Numbered from the stretch's first letter, positions 1 to 11,410 are shown. The stretch: DNA of 20,411 bases from Ichthyophonus hoferi (GCA_002751075.1 NAOQ01000814.1:5172-25582), one strand, 5' to 3'. A program made the numbers and translations. The notes: generated by a model from the sequence alone, not told the origin.

Positions 1-234
1 GTAATACAATATAGTATAGCACAGTAGATAGTAAAATATAACACAGCATAGTTTAGTATAATATAACATGATTCAACCTCGTATAGAAAAATACAACATA
101 ATATAATATACCCAACTTAATAAATTAAATACAACATCCTCTTACACCTTTTTTTGTTTTTGTTTTTATTCTATTGTTATTATATTGTTATTCTATCCTA
201 CACAATCTAATATTCCTCCCAACCTATAATATAG
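1..234 (+). other. 3' part of an intron of the mitochondrial carrier gene
   Basis: Very A+T-rich sequence with irregular TAGTATAATATAAC-like repeats (1-120), then a pyrimidine-rich stretch (about 145-225) ending in a splice acceptor AG at 233-234. Carrier coding sequence begins directly after it. The acceptor splits a glycine codon, so the unseen upstream exon should end with the first base of that codon. No other gene is seen here. Confidence 0.6.
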
Positions 235-1065
235 GTCTTCTCCTAGCGGGTGCCACGGCAACGGTGCCTGCTGCGCTAATCACAACACCTCTTGACGTCA
301 TTAAAACACGATTACAGGCACCCCCATTAACTACTGATGATTGGAGGATTAACAAAGAGCTATCGTATCGTTCAATCGCTGATTGTTTTATCAAGATCCG
401 TAGGTAGGTGATAGGGTGTTTGTAGGGTTATTTATAGATTATTTATAGGCTATGTATAGGTAACTTATAGGTTATAGGATAGGGTAGGATGAATAGCATC
501 TGGGAATGGATCTAAGTTGGACATGGGTTGTAGTTACTATGTTATAATATAGTAGGCATAATTTATATGTATATTTGTGTACATTTGAGATATATTTGTA
601 TGTGTGTTCAGTAGATCATACATGCGCACATACATATATACATACATACTGACATACCTGCCTACCTACCTACCTACATTTCTATACAGACATGAAGGTT
701 ACCGTGCCTTCTGGAAAGGCTCCCTAACCCGTGTGTGTCTATGGTCACCGCAGTTTGCAGTATCACTCTTCCTATACGAGTATCTTCAAAAGAAACTATT
801 TCCAGATATTACCCCCATGCCGCTGACATATATGCCTATTAACCGACATGATTTGGTTGCGTTCAGGACGGAAAAACTAACGGAACGTATAAAACTTGTT
901 AATCAAGAGATGCAGATATTAGATTTGGAGCCACCTAATACTGAGTCAGATAATCATTTACTCTCCTCTGGTGGACCAATTGCATCAATGGATAGGGATA
1001 TTGTGATTGGTGAAGACGTTCGGCCGGTGAAGGGCAATGAAGAGATTGGTGGAAGGGACCATTGA
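235..1065 (+). CDS. Mitochondrial carrier family protein, aspartate/glutamate carrier (aralar/citrin) type, last two coding exons (partial gene)
   Basis: Two coding exons, 235-403 and 690-1065, join across a 286-bp intron (donor AG|GTAGGT; acceptor TATACAG|A; phases agree, giving KIRRHEGYRAFWKG). The first carries the family signature PLDVIKTRL (the PxDxxKxR motif) just after a small-residue helix starting GLLLAGATATVPAAL. The second carries EGYRAFWKGSLTR and SPQFAVSLFLYEYLQ, which resemble the third repeat of SLC25A12/A13. Such carriers exchange aspartate for glutamate across the inner mitochondrial membrane. The upstream carrier repeats and any EF-hand N-terminus lie outside the window. The roughly 75 residues after LFPDITP form a soluble acidic tail that I do not recognise; it ends at TGA 1063-1065. 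The gene converges on the TRAF array. Family is fairly certain; the subfamily rests on similarity recalled by eye. Confidence 0.85.
404..689 (+). other. Intron of the carrier gene with tetranucleotide repeats
   Basis: GT at 404-405 and AG at 688-689 bound this intron. Its 5' half has irregular TTATAGG/ATTTATAG repeats (about 430-490). Its 3' end is a TACA/TACC simple repeat that runs into the acceptor, standing where a polypyrimidine tract would be. Confidence 0.8.
627..679 (+). repeat. TACA/TACC tetranucleotide microsatellite beside a splice acceptor
   Basis: The run changes from CATA/TACA units to about five CTAC units and ends some 10 bp before the acceptor AG at 688-689. It supplies most of the pyrimidines upstream of that acceptor, so its length could vary between individuals and might affect splicing. 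That effect is inference. Confidence 0.75.
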
Positions 1066-1980
1066 TAGCTAATATTTAGACCTGATTGGGTTAGGGTTGG
1101 GTGTTAGGTAGGGATAGGCAGATTAATTAATTAAAGAATTGTTCACACTACTGTCATTTCATTTTATATGATAGGAGATATTGCGTATATATAGGTATGT
1201 AACATTGCTGACTCGGCCCCCTCTCTTCGGCTATATATACTTTTTTTTTCCAGTGTTCTTGTTATTGATTTACATTTCACTAACCATATATAGTCTACCG
1301 TGTTACATATTCTCCCAATATCGAATGCTTTCTATTAAAGTGGTTCTGAGATTAATCAAGGAAACGGTGCTGTGAATGAATGAATTATTCAGATAGATAG
1401 ATTAAAGCTACTTGTCAATGTGTTGTGGACTTGATAACAAATGAGCCGAGATAGTCCGATCTCAGTAGTAACAGTGAAATAAAGTAAACTGCAGAGTGCA
1501 TGTATATGTATATCCAAGTAATCAAACCATAAAATAAACACATAAACATCTTTTGGAATTTTGCTTCCTCTCCTTTATTCTCACTACCTTTTCACGTCCC
1601 CTGTCATCTCTGGTTCATTTTAATTTAATATCAATATATTATTGACCTAACAGTTGATTAAAACATCAAGGCTTATAAAGTAATTGAGACTTATGATTTG
1701 TATTGCATAAATTGAAAGTGCTATTATTTGCTGTGTTCAATCGAGTTTTCAAAATTTTCTTTATAAATTTAAAATGTATTCAGCTGTATTACTACATTCG
1801 AAGAATAGCGACGCTCTCTATGTCACTCTTTTGTTTACTTTTTCAGATTTTAATTATTTTGAGGGGCTTCTTATATATATATATAGTTATGGTAATACCA
1901 GTTGAACATTAAAATACTTTCCATTGAATTTCTCGTGTTCATATTAACCTAGCACAAGGATATCGCAGTAACTAGCTCTC
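1066..1980 (+). other. 3' UTR of the carrier gene and gene-poor spacer
   Basis: Starts after the carrier stop codon. It holds two AATAAA signals (1478-1483 and 1533-1538) and then A+T-rich sequence. Open frames here are short, hydrophobic, and show no recognisable domain or splice structure. The duplicated TRAF block becomes recognisable from about 1980 onward. Confidence 0.55.
1478..1483 (+). terminator. Candidate poly(A) signal of the carrier gene
   Basis: AATAAA lies about 410 bp after the carrier stop codon; a second AATAAA is at 1533-1538. Either could direct 3' end formation. A+T-rich sequence makes chance matches common, so this is a plausible site rather than a proven one. Confidence 0.4.
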
Positions 1981-3602
1981 CCATGCAGCTCCTCATTGCA
2001 ATATGGAAAATATCCGTAGAAATCTATATGTTTATATCCAGTTATATAGAGTATCTACTTCTTTGACCCTGTCATGCTTCAAAATGCTAGTTGTAGGTAC
2101 TATTGTTTGGTGTATTTTTAAAAATATTATGGCTATATATTTCCTCCTACATTATATACCTGTGTTTCAATATAGAATACCGCTGTTCCCCATATTACGA
2201 CAGTCAATTACAGGGTAGCGTGTATGCATGACTCTTAGATGCAATGAAAATCTTTTCCACAGTTAAATATATGTCTATATACCTTCGATTAAGAAAAGTA
2301 CTTAGCAGTAACTTACTCAATACCCATATATCTGTTGGCGACAAACTCTTAAATATTCATCTGATTATTTGGCTCTTGGGACCCAATTGTTTTCAGTCGG
2401 GTAAATGGTATATGATTGTCAGCAGTAGCTTCATGCATTCATTCTACACGAATGTGGAATCAATTTTCATAATACACTATTGTTAAACTTACATTTGACC
2501 TATCAACATTTCCAGTGTCAAAGTGTCACCAAGGTAGTGTACCAAATGACTGGGCAACACCCACATATCACCTCAACTACCACCCGTTAGATGCTAGATG
2601 CTAGAGCCTACAATAATGTCAGAGCCACAGCCAGCAGGAACATATCACATGCAGTTTGGTCCACTGTATTCCTTTTTTTTGTTCACTTAGTTGCCATGCC
2701 ACAGTCACTTCTGAATGTCAACAGGTATTGCCTAGATAATTTAGTGAGTCACAACCTCCAGCTGGGTAGTCAGCACGTTAAGATTCTTGTCATATTTCTC
2801 TTTCATATTTTTATGCTCTAAATGGAATAATTTTCCTTGGCCAAGAGGGAGTGTTAAAACCGAAGTATTTAATTAATTTAGGCTTTTTTATATGGTATGA
2901 ATCCTTTCCCAATCTCATAAAATGTAGAATCCTTGGTCCAACTCATATTTGTGTTATTTATGGCACACCATGTCAGCTTCCTTATATGCAAAATATGTGC
3001 AAAAATATACTAGCTAAATTTTTTTTCTTCTAAAATTCACCTATTTTGTCATACTCACATTCTCACTGACCCCTACTTCTTAGCTGAGGGTAGTTACCTA
3101 TGATAGGCAAATTCATGCATATTCCTGCCATATGAAGGTAGGTATAGCAAAGTTGGACGTGTCCCCTAAGAGCTTGTAATCCACATTCAAGATGTAATGA
3201 ACATAAAATATTTTTAAACCTGTTAAACGCTTCAAATGGAGGTGCCATGGTTGTCCTTTTCTTGAGGGGCAAATAATACTTAATTAAAGCTAACAATAAT
3301 AATAAGCTGTTAATTTATATTAACTAGACCGAACTAATTATTAGATGGTCAAATTAACTCACTATCGTTAAACAATATAAATGGCGCTTGATATTGAAAG
3401 GCATCTTATTCTCTGTAACTATGTGCCTTTGCTTTTTCCCAATTTTCTGTAGTTCAGTATACATTGTCGTTTTGACTTTTAGGCGTTGTTTAATGTTAGG
3501 TGCATATCCTCCATATAGAAGATAGCCCTGCTACCAAAGAAAAGCAGGCAAATAAAATTTTAGCAAGTCTGAGCAGTATAGTTTAGACAAACTGTATTAA
3601 GA
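1980..3602 (-). other. 3' flank of TRAF-like copy A (unit 1), no intact gene seen
   Basis: Aligns with 7080-7938 and about 12110-13128, apart from a stretch at about 2365-2870 found only here. A - strand open frame (3063-3296, 77 codons) covers a part shared by all three units, but its equivalents in the other two are interrupted, so I do not call a gene. An ATTAAA on the - strand at 3494-3489 could be a relic poly(A) signal for copy A. Confidence 0.55.
2365..2870. repeat. Stretch of about 500 bp present only in unit 1
   Basis: In units 2 and 3 the flank runs almost straight from the AAATATTC/TTTGC-like sequence to the TATGAATCC/TTTCCCAATC block. In unit 1 about 500 bp intervene. Short inverted 7-mers, CTCTTGG at 2373-2379 and CCAAGAG at 2841-2847, lie near its ends. 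It has a small direct repeat (TAGATGC twice, about 2588-2602). It may be a small insertion, a degraded transposable element, or ancestral sequence lost from the other units. No coding domain is recognised. Confidence 0.4.
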
Positions 3603-4277
3603 TCAAAAATGGTTCTTTTCTATTTTAATTTCAAGAATCAATTCTTCGCCCACATGAACTGGTTCCCTACATTTGATTACAGAAATATATTTAGGCCATC
3701 CGCACCCGCAATATGGATCATTCTCCTTTGGTCGCCCAAATTTCTTAAATATTTGCAGTGTCTTTTCCTTTGAAGCATCAAATGTCATTCTTTCATGTTC
3801 ATAGACCGCCTCTTTTTCAACACTAAGACAAAGGGCGACTTTTTGTCAAAAGGCCATAAAATATTAGTATCAAATAAGCCTGCTCTTGAACAAAAGTAAA
3901 GAGAAATGTAGCCCAGGGATTCCTTATTAGCTCCATTCAAATATATTTTGGCACTAAAACAAATACCCAACAGAAGGCTATAGTAATTTGAACCATCAAT
4001 ACTTTCTCCATTTACAGTGCTGAAGTCTAGGTTTTCAATTATCCACTGTGTCGTTTTTGTAGAGTTTGGAAACATGTGTAAACATTTCTGAGTTTGTAAG
4101 TGCAGTGATTCTGTTTTAGCTTAGCTCAAGAAGATATTCGTTTGCATTTTTTCCAACCTCTTGGTTAATTTTTCCATTTTTTTTCGGTGGTTGTTTTTAT
4201 ATTTTCTATCTGAAATGGGTATGCAAATAGAAAGTAGTTAAGATAAAGAGAAAGGAAGACAAATGTATAAAATAAAA

Positions 4278-4322
<45 letters not shown>

Positions 4323-6457
4323 AATAAAACGGAAAAAAGAGAGTGGAGATATTAGCTTTCTTATAGATAGATAAATCTAAATGTATTGGGCTGATTGTTT
4401 GCAACATGACAGTCTGGAGGAGAAACTGTAAACATTATGGAAGGTGGCATAACAGATTTATTAGCTTATTTTTAAGTAAATTATGTACTTATGCATTTGC
4501 TTCCAACCCCGATGGATGTATTAAAGATAAGTACTAGACACATTTTCATCCCCACTAATTTCAAATATATGCATATGCTTTAAAATAATTATATGTTTGT
4601 ATATGCATATTTTGATGTATCTATAAAAGTCGACGTATCACCTAAGCATGATAGCGTCTATATTGGAAAACAAAACGACTCACCTGTTTACATAAAAAGG
4701 TTATACGTTTTGGGTCTGACATGTGCTTTGTTTGGTCTGACCTTTTAAAACTTTCAGCACAATCTATCAAAGAGCACTTGAGAATAGTATTAGCACAATC
4801 ATCTGCTTGATGGTGCTGAAGAAGACGGCGAACTACAGTCTGGCCACAATTACAAAGCACTTGGGTCTCCGGGCATGTTTTTTCTATGTGTATATCCCTG
4901 TCCCGATACTAAAGGAAACAAGAAAAAGAAAAAGAAAATGGATATTAGAAACAAGGGGAAAAAATGCTACGTTTTATAATCAAGTACTGTTTGATAATAA
5001 TGTGGACAGTAACTAGTGTTGGGTGTATTCCAAAGTAGGATATTGTGATCTACTGATCACATCACCTTACAAAGCATTATTAGCATACAAGATATAGATA
5101 TTGTTTGTGTGTTTATAATACAATTTCATGATTAAAGGATGCTGCTCAATAATGGCATAAATCATTTCTGATACAACTTTGTCGTTGAGACTGAAAAATG
5201 ATAAGATTCCCAAAATAATTCCCAACAAAGGTATCAATTAAATCAAAGAGATGAAAATGTTCGCGCATATAATATATCAAAACTATGTATTTGTAATTAA
5301 ATGATTGTATACTACAATGTGATTTCATTATTTATTTTAACTTGGGGTAGTCCAACGTATATGTATATATTGCTGTATTTTGTATTCCCTGGATGCGATT
5401 ATAACAATGCTCACACTCTACGAGATGCTGGATACAAATAGCCTCATGCAGTTTCATTCTTTGAGCTTGGTCTAAAAGATGGCAATCCTCCTACATACAT
5501 TCTTCAATACGAAATTGACAATTTTTTTCATGTGACTCGATTAGTGCTACTGACAAAACCTCCTTACAGCCATCGTCTGAATATTTGCACTTCAGCTCTA
5601 TGTTGGTATAGATACTTAAAAACTGACTGTTAGGTTGATTCAACTGGTCGGCCAAGAGTTCCTTTCGGTCAATGGGACAGGTAGAACTAGGGAATGCATT
5701 TATGAGTTTGAACGGATTTGCATGTTTTTAGAAGATATTTATTCTGTTACAATTGTACCCTACTTAGTTGTTTATATATTTGCATTAAATTCTACCATAT
5801 ATTCAAACTATTTATTATCTGCTCTGAATCATGTATTGGAGATTGTTTATCAAATTACTTTGTTCTGCTTCATATTAGAATTAATTCCTGTGTACCATAT
5901 TATATTAGGTATACTCTTTATTTTGCATTTAGTCTCACCACATTTTATGTACCTAGAATGATGCATATTAACCACTGTGTGATTGAGACGGGGCATCTAG
6001 TTTGCTCTCTATTATAGTCTGCCACTTGACATGCGTTATTGTCATGTTAATGGCTTAAAATAAAAATAGATTGTGTTTACGTTATATTTTGCTCATTTAC
6101 ATTTATACAGATATAAGAAATGTCTACTAAATTGCATTATACATGTAGTTACCTTATAAATTCCATGATAGATTAATTTTTTCTTGCATTTTAACTTGAT
6201 GTTATATGTATATATATGATTATGAGAGTTGTTGCTGATATAGCTAAAATTAAAAATACCTTTCAGCAATCCAATTATTGATGCACCAAGAGCAGAACAT
6301 GTATGTATTTACAAGGTGTGATGATGGGATCTACAAAAACCTCCGTGCAGATAGAGCAGATGCATAGATTGATCAAAGCAGGTTGATTAACAAATCTTTT
6401 GATTTCATATCCCGTCTGCAGTATCAGAGTTTGCTTTCTTTCCTCTACGAATTCCAT
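3603..6457 (-). pseudogene. TRAF-like gene copy A (RING, TRAF zinc fingers, MATH), decayed
   Basis: The four exons match copy C: exon 1 at 6457-6260 (RING), exon 2 at 5686-5389 (zinc fingers), exon 3 at 4908-4684 (zinc fingers, 225 bp, open) and exon 4 at 4209-3603 (coiled coil and MATH). Visible damage: exon 1 is 198 bp against 194 in B and C because of a TACA-like 4-bp gain after ITPC, which destroys the second half of the RING. Exon 2 has an in-frame TAG (plus 5491-5493) where B has a His codon. The exon 2 donor reads CAG|GG instead of CAG|GT. The coiled-coil part of exon 4 is out of frame and meets a TAA. In the MATH part an A run is one base short (T5 at 3840-3844 against T6 in C), which splits the domain into two frames. 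The MATH block GLFDTNILWPFDKK and the C-terminal GRPKEND remain recognisable. The gene cannot make a normal TRAF protein. Confidence 0.88.
4279..4314. repeat. A36 homopolymer in intron 3 of copy A
   Basis: An uninterrupted run of 36 A residues. The same intron position in copies B and C is purine/A-rich but has no such run. It may have grown by slippage or mark the tail of an inserted retroposon. No body of such an element is recognisable next to it. Its length may be imprecise because of sequencing. Confidence 0.85.
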
Positions 6458-7080
6458 TTTTAAGTCTAATTAATCCGAGGTATTGTATATATGTATATAT
6501 ATATATATATAGGTACATTTCATTGCGGCTCACGATAGGACTGTTTTTAAGCGTTCAATCTCATTAAAGCACATACTTTGATTCACTCTTTCAACTCATC
6601 ACCCTGTGATTATTGGTCATATTTTATCACCTTGAATGATTGGTTATGTGTTAAATAAAACAAAAGGAAACCAATACTATCTTTCTGCCTATATATACTT
6701 TCACCATAGATTTGACTATAGCCTGTATATTTCATTTTTTTGTATTTTGAAATGCTCAAATTTATATTTAAATAATCTATTGTGGTTGTTGCGTATGTTT
6801 TAATTTTTATAAATATTTGACTGGTTGATTTTCTCCCTCTCTCTATCTATATATAGATATAGATTGATCAGGGTTTATAAATCTACGCAGGTATGTGATA
6901 GCCATACATGACTATAGGATATTTGTTTCTAAAAATAAATAAAAGCAATAATTGGTTAATTAATACAACCACGTATAGATAACACTTATGTAAACCAATT
7001 GCATGTTTATACTGAATCGTTTTTACATATATATATATTTAGTAAGCACCTCATTACTTCTTTGCTTTTCAATACAAATG
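6458..7080 (-). other. 5' flank of copy A
   Basis: No gene seen. Aligns with the 5' flanks of B (10800-11400) and C (16074-16620). It contains a TA/TATG dinucleotide-rich run (6486-6511) and a pyrimidine repeat (about 6833-6850). On the - strand CCAAT pentamers occur near 6617 and 6645 within the block shared with copy C. Confidence 0.6.
6486..6511. repeat. TA dinucleotide microsatellite
   Basis: Alternating TA with one TATG interruption, in the immediate 5' flank of copy A. The 5' flanks of copies B and C have shorter or no TA runs here, so it probably expanded after duplication. Confidence 0.8.
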
Positions 7081-7938
7081 ACGACCTATATAAAAAGAAT
7101 CCTTTCCACAGTTAAATGTATATCTATGCACCCTCAATTAAGAAAATTACTTAGCAGTAACTTACACACTACCCTCTTATGGGTTGGCAAAATATTTTTA
7201 AATATTTGCTTAATTTTTACAATATGAATCCTTTCCCAATCCCATATTCTAAAGTCTCTGGTGTAAATCATATTTGTGTTATTAATGCACGACCATATCA
7301 GCTCCCCTATATGTAAAATATGTGTTTGCATATATTAGCCGAAAGATAACTTCCAAAATTTGCCTACTTTGTGGTACTTACATTCTCACTGACCCCTACC
7401 TCCTAGTCAATGGTTGTTAACTATGATAGGCAAATTAAAGCATATTCCTGCCACAAGAAGATATATTTCAAAAGGTTGGATTTATTTTATGAAAGCTTAT
7501 AAACCCACGCTCAAGATGTAATGATTATAAATTATTTTTAAACTTACGAAATGATTCAAAAGGAAGTGTTATGGTTGTCGTTCTCTTGAGGAGTAAGTCA
7601 TACTTAATTAAAACTGACAATAATAGTAAGCTGTTAATATATGTTAATTAAGTAGAACTAATTGCTAGATTGTCCAATTAACTCACTATCGCTAAAACAA
7701 TATAACTCGTGCTTGATATTGAAAGGCTTCTTATTTTCCATGACCATACGCCTTTTCTTTTTACGGGTTTTTTTATTACATAATGTACAGTCGTTTTTAA
7801 TTTAAGCCATAGTTTATTGTATGTTGTACATCTTCTACATGTAAGGTAGACCTGCTACTAGAGGAAAGCAGTTAAATTGAAAGTTTGTAAGTCTGAGTAT
7901 TACAGTTTAAACAAATTTTATCAAGATCAGAAATAGTT
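7080..7938 (-). other. 3' flank of copy B, no gene seen
   Basis: Aligns with the 3' flanks of A and C. It holds a - strand AATAAA at 7818-7813, about 120 bp beyond the copy B stop, matching the AATAAA placed about 120 bp beyond the copy C stop. The open frames found here are short and not conserved. Confidence 0.55.
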
Positions 7939-10799
7939 CTACTTTATTTTAATATCTGCAATCAAATCGTCTTTTTCATAACCATGATCCTTATAACTCT
8001 CCTGAAAATTTAATTTAAACCACCCGTATGTGCAACCCAAATCATTCTTCATTGGCCGCCCATATTCCTTGAATGCTTTCAGTGGACCCTGATCCTTGGA
8101 AGCATCAAATGTTTTTGAAATAAAAGGACAACCATCTGTATCCCAACATTCATCTTCTTTCCATTTATAATGGAGAGAAAATAAGACTTTGTTTGTCCAA
8201 GGGCCAGGAAATGTTATCAACAAATAAATTCAAATTTAGATAAAATTATAGGGAAATGTAACCCAGAGATCCTTTTTTTTTTCCTATTAGAAAATATGTT
8301 GACATTAAAATAAATACCTGAAGAAGAACAATAGAAATTTGAATTCCAAATACTTTCCTTGTCGTTTTGATAGGGTCTTTTGTCATTTGCCGCCGTACAA
8401 TTGCTGGAAGTTGTAAGTCCAGAGAAGTATTATTGGCTGCCTCTTCTTCCATTTTCCTTGTTAATGTTAACGTTGTGTTTTCCATGGTTGTTTTCATATT
8501 TTCTATTTGAATTGAGCATGTAATGAAAGGCAACAAGATAAAAATAAAAAGGGAGAAAAATGTGTAAGATATATGAAATAGAAAAATCTGAAATATGAGG
8601 AAAGAAGAAAAAATAAAGATCAATAAAACAATAAAAATAAGACGGAAAAGGAGAGTAGAGAAGAACATGGAGTAATTAACGTTACCATAAATAAAGTAAA
8701 AATGAAATGGGCTGATAAGTAGCAGCACCATTGTCTAGTAGTGTGAAACGACCGAGATCTAACAGGTTGACATAATAACATTACTTGCTTATTGCCAAGT
8801 AGATGGCGTACTGATGCAGCTTCAGGAAGACCATAATGGTGGATGTAATAAAGAAAATCACCGGGTCGACCTTCATTCCCGGTAATATCAAGTGTGCATA
8901 AGTTTCAGAAAATGAATATATTTTTGTATATGTATATTTTGATGTATCTATAAAGGTCAACGTATTGCCTAAGCATGATAGCGTCTATATTGGAAAAAAG
9001 AATGACTCACCTGTTTACATAAAAAAATTATATGTTTTGGGTCTGACATGTGCTTTGTTTGGTCTGACCTTTTAAAACTTTCAGCACAATCTATCAAGGG
9101 GCACTTGAAAATAGTATTAGCACAATTATCTGCGTGATGGTTCTGCAGAAGACGGCGAACTACACTCTGACCACAATTACAAAGCACTTGGGTCTCTGGG
9201 CATGTTTTTTCTATGTGTGTATCCCGGTTCTGATACTAAAGGACATAAGAGAAAGAAAAACAAAATAGATATTAGGAACAAGGAAAGAAAATGATACGTT
9301 TGGTAATCAAGTATTGTTTGATAATAATGTGGACAGTAACTAGTGTTGGGTTTATTGCAAAATAGGATAATGTGATCTGCTGATCACATCACCTTACAAA
9401 GCATTATTAACATACAAGATATAGATATTGTTTGTGTTTATAATACAATTCAATGACAAAAGGATGCCACTTGCTAGTGGCATAAATCATTTTTGATACA
9501 ACTTTAACAATAAGAGTTGATGATATTTTCAAAAAAAAATTCAATAATTGTTTTAAAAAAATACGTCAAAGAGAAGAGAATATCCACAAATGTAATGTAT
9601 CAAAACAATGAGTTTCTCAAGAAAATATTTTCCATTGCAGTATGATTATTTTAAAAAAATTTAACTTAGGGTAATCCAACGTATATGTAAATAAAATTGT
9701 ATTTTTTATTACCTGGATGTAATTACTACAATGCTCACATTCCACAAGACGATGGGTACAAGTCGCCTCATGCAGTTTCATTTTTTGAGACTGGTCTGAA
9801 AAATTGCAATCCTCGTGCACACATTCTTTAGTGCAAAACCGACAATTTTTTTCATGTGACTCGATTAATTCTACGGACAAAACCTCCTTACAACCATCGT
9901 CCAAGTACTTGCACTTCAGCTCTAGGTTGGTATAGAAATTTAAAAAGTGTCTGTTAGGTTGATTGAGTTGCTCCGCCAATACATTCGTGCGGTCGATGGG
10001 ACAGGTAGACCTAGGGATTTGATTAATGAGTTTGAACAGGGTTGTGAGTTTTTAGAACTTGTGTAATCTGTTACAATGATATCTTAATTAATTTTTTATA
10101 TATTTATATTAAAATATAGCATATATTGCATTTATTTATTATTTGATATTAATCATATAGTAGGGATTGTCCATCAAACCCTCTTTTTAATGCTTAAAAT
10201 TGGGATTAATTCCTGTATACCATATTGTATCAAGTATACAATTTAATCTAAATTCACTAACACCGCATCACACTTGCTTAGAGTGGTATACATTAAGCAC
10301 GGTGTGACTTAGACGGGGATTCTAGTTTGTTCTCTACCATAGTCTGCCATTTGATATGCATTATCGTCTCGTTAATGGCTTGAAATCAAGACAGGTCGTG
10401 TTTACCACCTCATACGTTTCTTATTTCTACAGGTATAAAAAATGCTTATTAAATTGTACCTTTGCATAATGTAGTTACCTAATATATTGCAAAATAGATT
10501 GGTTCTTTTTCTAGTACTTTAACTTGTTATATATGTATATTATTACCTTCTATATATATTTATTAGAATGATGGTAGCTGTTGACGTAGCTAAACTTAAA
10601 TTTACCTTAAAGCAAGCCAATTCTTGATGCACCAAGAGCAGAACATATGTTCACAAGGTGTGATGAGGGGGTCTAGGTAAACTTCCTTGCAAATAGAACA
10701 GATGCATAGGTTGATCAAAACAGGTTGATTAACAAATCGTTTGACTTCATATCCATTCTGGTGTATCGGAGTTTGCTTTTTTTCGTTTTTGGGTACCAT
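7939..10799 (-). pseudogene. TRAF-like gene copy B: intact RING and zinc-finger exons, broken MATH exon
   Basis: Exon 1 (10799-10606, 194 bp, ATG at 10799), exon 2 (10010-9713, 298 bp) and exon 3 (9235-9011, 225 bp) are open, join in frame with GT-AG sites (TTAAG|GTAAAT, CAG|GTAATA, CAG|GTGAGT) and give 239 residues. They carry the RING (CSICKEV, CEHMFCSWC, CPID) and the Cys/His fingers, including a C-x4-C pair (KCPLIDC) that copy C lacks. Exon 4 (about 8506-7939) is damaged. The acceptor AG of A and C reads AA (8508-8507). Part of the MATH start (equivalent to HWIIEDPDLSAAN in C) is deleted with a frame change. A TAA follows GSLGYISL. If intron 3 stayed in, exon 3 would read on for 13 residues to a stop, giving a RING/zinc-finger protein of about 252 residues without MATH. 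It could be a dead gene or a truncated one. Confidence 0.82.
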
Positions 10800-11410
10800 T
10801 TTTTAGTCGAATTAATTCTGTGTAGTTTAAATATATTAGTATGTGCATAAGTATGTGGTTTACGATGTGACTTTTTAGGCGTCCAGTCTCATTAAATCAC
10901 ATTCCTTGAACCGCTCTTTCAGATTATCGCCCTGCGATTATTAGTCCTATTTTATCCCTTCTAATGATTTATATGTTAACTAAAACAAAGTGAAACTAAT
11001 AATATCTTTCTACAAATATATATACATTCATCATAGCTCTTACTACAACCTGTGTATTTTTGGTTTTTTATATTTTGAAATGCTTAAATATATATTTAAT
11101 TAAACTATTGTGGTTTTCAGGTAAGTTTTAATTTTATAGTTAATTAACTAGTTCTTTTTCTTTCTCTCCCTTTATATATTGAGCAGCTTATATGAATCTA
11201 CGCAGGTATGTATAGCCATATATGGTTTTCTTCTCACCATAGAATGTTTGTTGTTTTAAAAAATAAAAGCTATAGTTAGTTGATTAATACAACCATGTAT
11301 AGATAACACTTACATAAATCAATTATATGTCTATACTGAGTCGTTCGCATAGCAACTTTTAATAAGTACCTCCTTACCTCTTTGCTTTTAAATGTAAGTG
11401 GCCATCTTCT
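10800..11410 (-). other. 5' flank of copy B
   Basis: No gene seen. Aligns with the 5' flanks of A and C as far as the CATCTTCTCAGA motif at about 11403, which also appears in the C flank at about 16607. The CCAAT pentamers of the A and C flanks are not conserved here. Confidence 0.6.

Noticed and set aside
1181-2486. Several + strand open frames between the carrier and the array
   Set aside because: All are short, A/T-rich and without motifs or splice context; the part past about 1990 is duplicated in unit 3 without keeping the frames.
5635-6017. Two overlapping + strand open frames of about 100 codons
   Set aside because: They lie mostly over intron 1 of copy A and the antisense of exon 2, with hydrophobic low-complexity translations that copies B and C do not preserve.
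8520-8731. Long hydrophobic - strand frame upstream of the copy B fourth exon, resembling a membrane protein
   Set aside because: It is intron 3 sequence (A/T-rich, translating to Phe, Leu and Ile) that happens to be open because the splice acceptor is lost.
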